NCBI RefSeq assembly: GCF_003253485.1 | Contig: NZ_QKTX01000004.1 | Coordinates: forward strand, 1 to 64,000 | Origin: Algoriphagus aquaeductus | GTDB lineage: Bacteria; Bacteroidota; Bacteroidia; Cytophagales; Cyclobacteriaceae | Length of the DNA: 64,000 nt | Reading direction: 5' to 3' | Part shown: positions 63,135-64,000 of the stretch, one piece after another | How the letters are laid out: every line of letters starts with the position of its first letter | Position numbering within the stretch: the stretch's first letter is position 1 | The notes under the pieces: generated by a model | The model's input: only the letters and a program-made list of their open reading frames with translations | The model's database searches: none | What the model was told of the DNA's origin: nothing | Position numbers and translations under genes: made by a program

Positions 63135-64000
63135 CTACTTGATCACTCCCAATTCCTTCCCCACCTCAATAAAGGCTGCAATCGCCTGATCAAGATGATG
63201 TCTTTCGTGGCCTGCTGATATCTGAACACGAATTCGAGCCTGACCTTTTGGCACCACCGGATAGTAAAAACCGATCACATAGATTCCTTTTGCCAACAGC
63301 TTCTCCGCCATCTTTTGTGAAAGCACGGCATCATACAGCATCACTGGCACAATAGGGTGTTTCCCCGGCTTGATATCAAAACCCGCCGCATTCATCTTTT
63401 CTCTGAAATAAGCTGTATTTGACTCCAATTTGTCGCGAAGTTCGGTAGTCTCAGACAGCAAATCCAACACAGCTATCGAAGCTCCGGTGATCGAAGGTGC
63501 CAAGGTGTTTGAAAACAGGTACGGTCTAGATCGCTGACGAAGCAACTCGATGATTTCCTTACGGCCTGAAGTAAAACCTCCCGAAGCACCACCGAGGGCT
63601 TTGCCCAAAGTACCTGTGATGATGTCGATTTTGCCCATCACACCACAATGCTCATGTACACCTCTGCCGGTTTTGCCCATAAATCCGGTAGAGTGGCACT
63701 CATCAGACATGATCAATGCCTCGTATTTCTCAGCCAACTCCACGATTTTGTCCAATTGAGCAATGGTACCATCCATAGAGAAAACCCCATCTGTCACGAT
63801 GATCTTTTGCTTGGCACCGGCTGCGATGGCATCCTGAAGCTGCTTTTCCAGGTCGACCATGTTATTGTGTTCGTAGCGATAGCGCATGGCTTTGCAAAGT
63901 CGAACTCCATCAATGATCGATGCATGGTTTAAGGCGTCGGAAATAATCGCATCTTCTGGACCAAATAGTGGTTCAAACACTCCCCCATTGGCATCAAAAG
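63135..64000 (-). CDS. kbl: glycine C-acetyltransferase (2-amino-3-ketobutyrate CoA ligase), 5' part outside window
   Basis: About 288 C-terminal residues are visible; the gene runs off the right edge, and full-length proteins have about 396. PLP-enzyme features of the alpha-oxoamine synthase family: [47 protein letters not shown] and the PLP lysine in [15 protein letters not shown]. The reaction links 2-amino-3-ketobutyrate and CoA to glycine and acetyl-CoA in threonine degradation. KBL rather than 8-amino-7-oxononanoate synthase is favoured by the overall sequence. It is the truncated last gene. Confidence 0.92.
   Translation of the reverse strand, partial: FDANGGVFEPLFGPEDAIISDALNHASIIDGVRLCKAMRYRYEHNNMVDLEKQLQDAIAAGAKQKIIVTDGVFSMDGTIAQLDKIVELAEKYEALIMSDECHSTGFMGKTGRGVHEHCGVMGKIDIITGTLGKALGGASGGFTSGRKEIIELLRQRSRPYLFSNTLAPSITGASIAVLDLLSETTELRDKLESNTAYFREKMNAAGFDIKPGKHPIVPVMLYDAVLSQKMAEKLLAKGIYVIGFYYPVVPKGQARIRVQISAGHERHHLDQAIAAFIEVGKELGVIK

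Noticed and set aside
1..64000. tRNA, rRNA or riboswitch genes
   Set aside because: No cloverleaf with anticodon stem and conserved arms, no rRNA core sequence and no riboswitch consensus was recognised by eye. A covariance search would be needed to exclude small RNAs.

Overview
The window looks like chromosome of a Bacteroidota bacterium, most likely order Cytophagales and near Cyclobacteriaceae/Algoriphagus. This rests on gene content and style: FloA/NfeD pair, eukaryote/archaeal-type ProS, MauE-like DoxX protein, tandem DUF1599 protein, folP-cdaA pair, many lipoproteins, TAnnTTTG-type promoters and numerous intergenic hairpins. No rRNA or tRNA gene was recognised. The genus is inference.

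Layout. 1-3.6 kb: end of a sugar-catabolism cluster (zinc dehydrogenase, sugar epimerase, mutarotase) and a HopJ-family gene, separated by degenerate intergenic repeats. 4.1-14.1 kb: an AT-rich accessory region that behaves like an integron. A tyrosine recombinase is followed by consecutive gene cassettes, each closed by a 137-141 bp imperfect hairpin. In the first five cassettes the 9-10 bases at the cassette's left end are the exact reverse complement of the left box of the hairpin at that cassette's own right end, which is the circular-cassette logic of attC sites. Cargo: two proteins without clear function, a NACHT NTPase, a five-gene AraC/AhpD-like/membrane/thioredoxin/OsmC cassette with a frameshifted thioredoxin, a SEFIR protein, a damaged cassette and a terminal membrane protein. 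The recombinase lacks the IntI-specific insertion, points the same way as the cassettes, and its last codons and stop come from the first cassette.

14.3-33.1 kb: M20 peptidase, a 0.9 kb tandem array of small hairpins, a PIF1-like helicase, PaiB-like protein, secreted subtilase lipoprotein, AsmA-like protein, a secreted phosphodiesterase-like enzyme coupled to a DUF1080 protein, and a carotenoid oxygenase followed 6 bp later by a 1708-residue kinase/AAA/GAF/adenylyl cyclase protein. 33-43.5 kb, mostly minus strand: GH109 protein, RelE-type and HepT/MntA toxin-antitoxin pairs, a GH113-like hydrolase, two related lipoproteins, and membrane and cytoplasmic glycosyltransferases. 43.5-48.5 kb: a redox block (polyferredoxin membrane protein, FAD oxidoreductase, DUF547, rhodanese, Crp/Fnr regulator).

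48.6-64 kb: housekeeping genes (hemA, floA/nfeD, proS, aroK, folP, cdaA, kbl truncated by the window edge), a WG-repeat protein, a Gly/Met/Phe-rich lipoprotein and an outer-membrane barrel.
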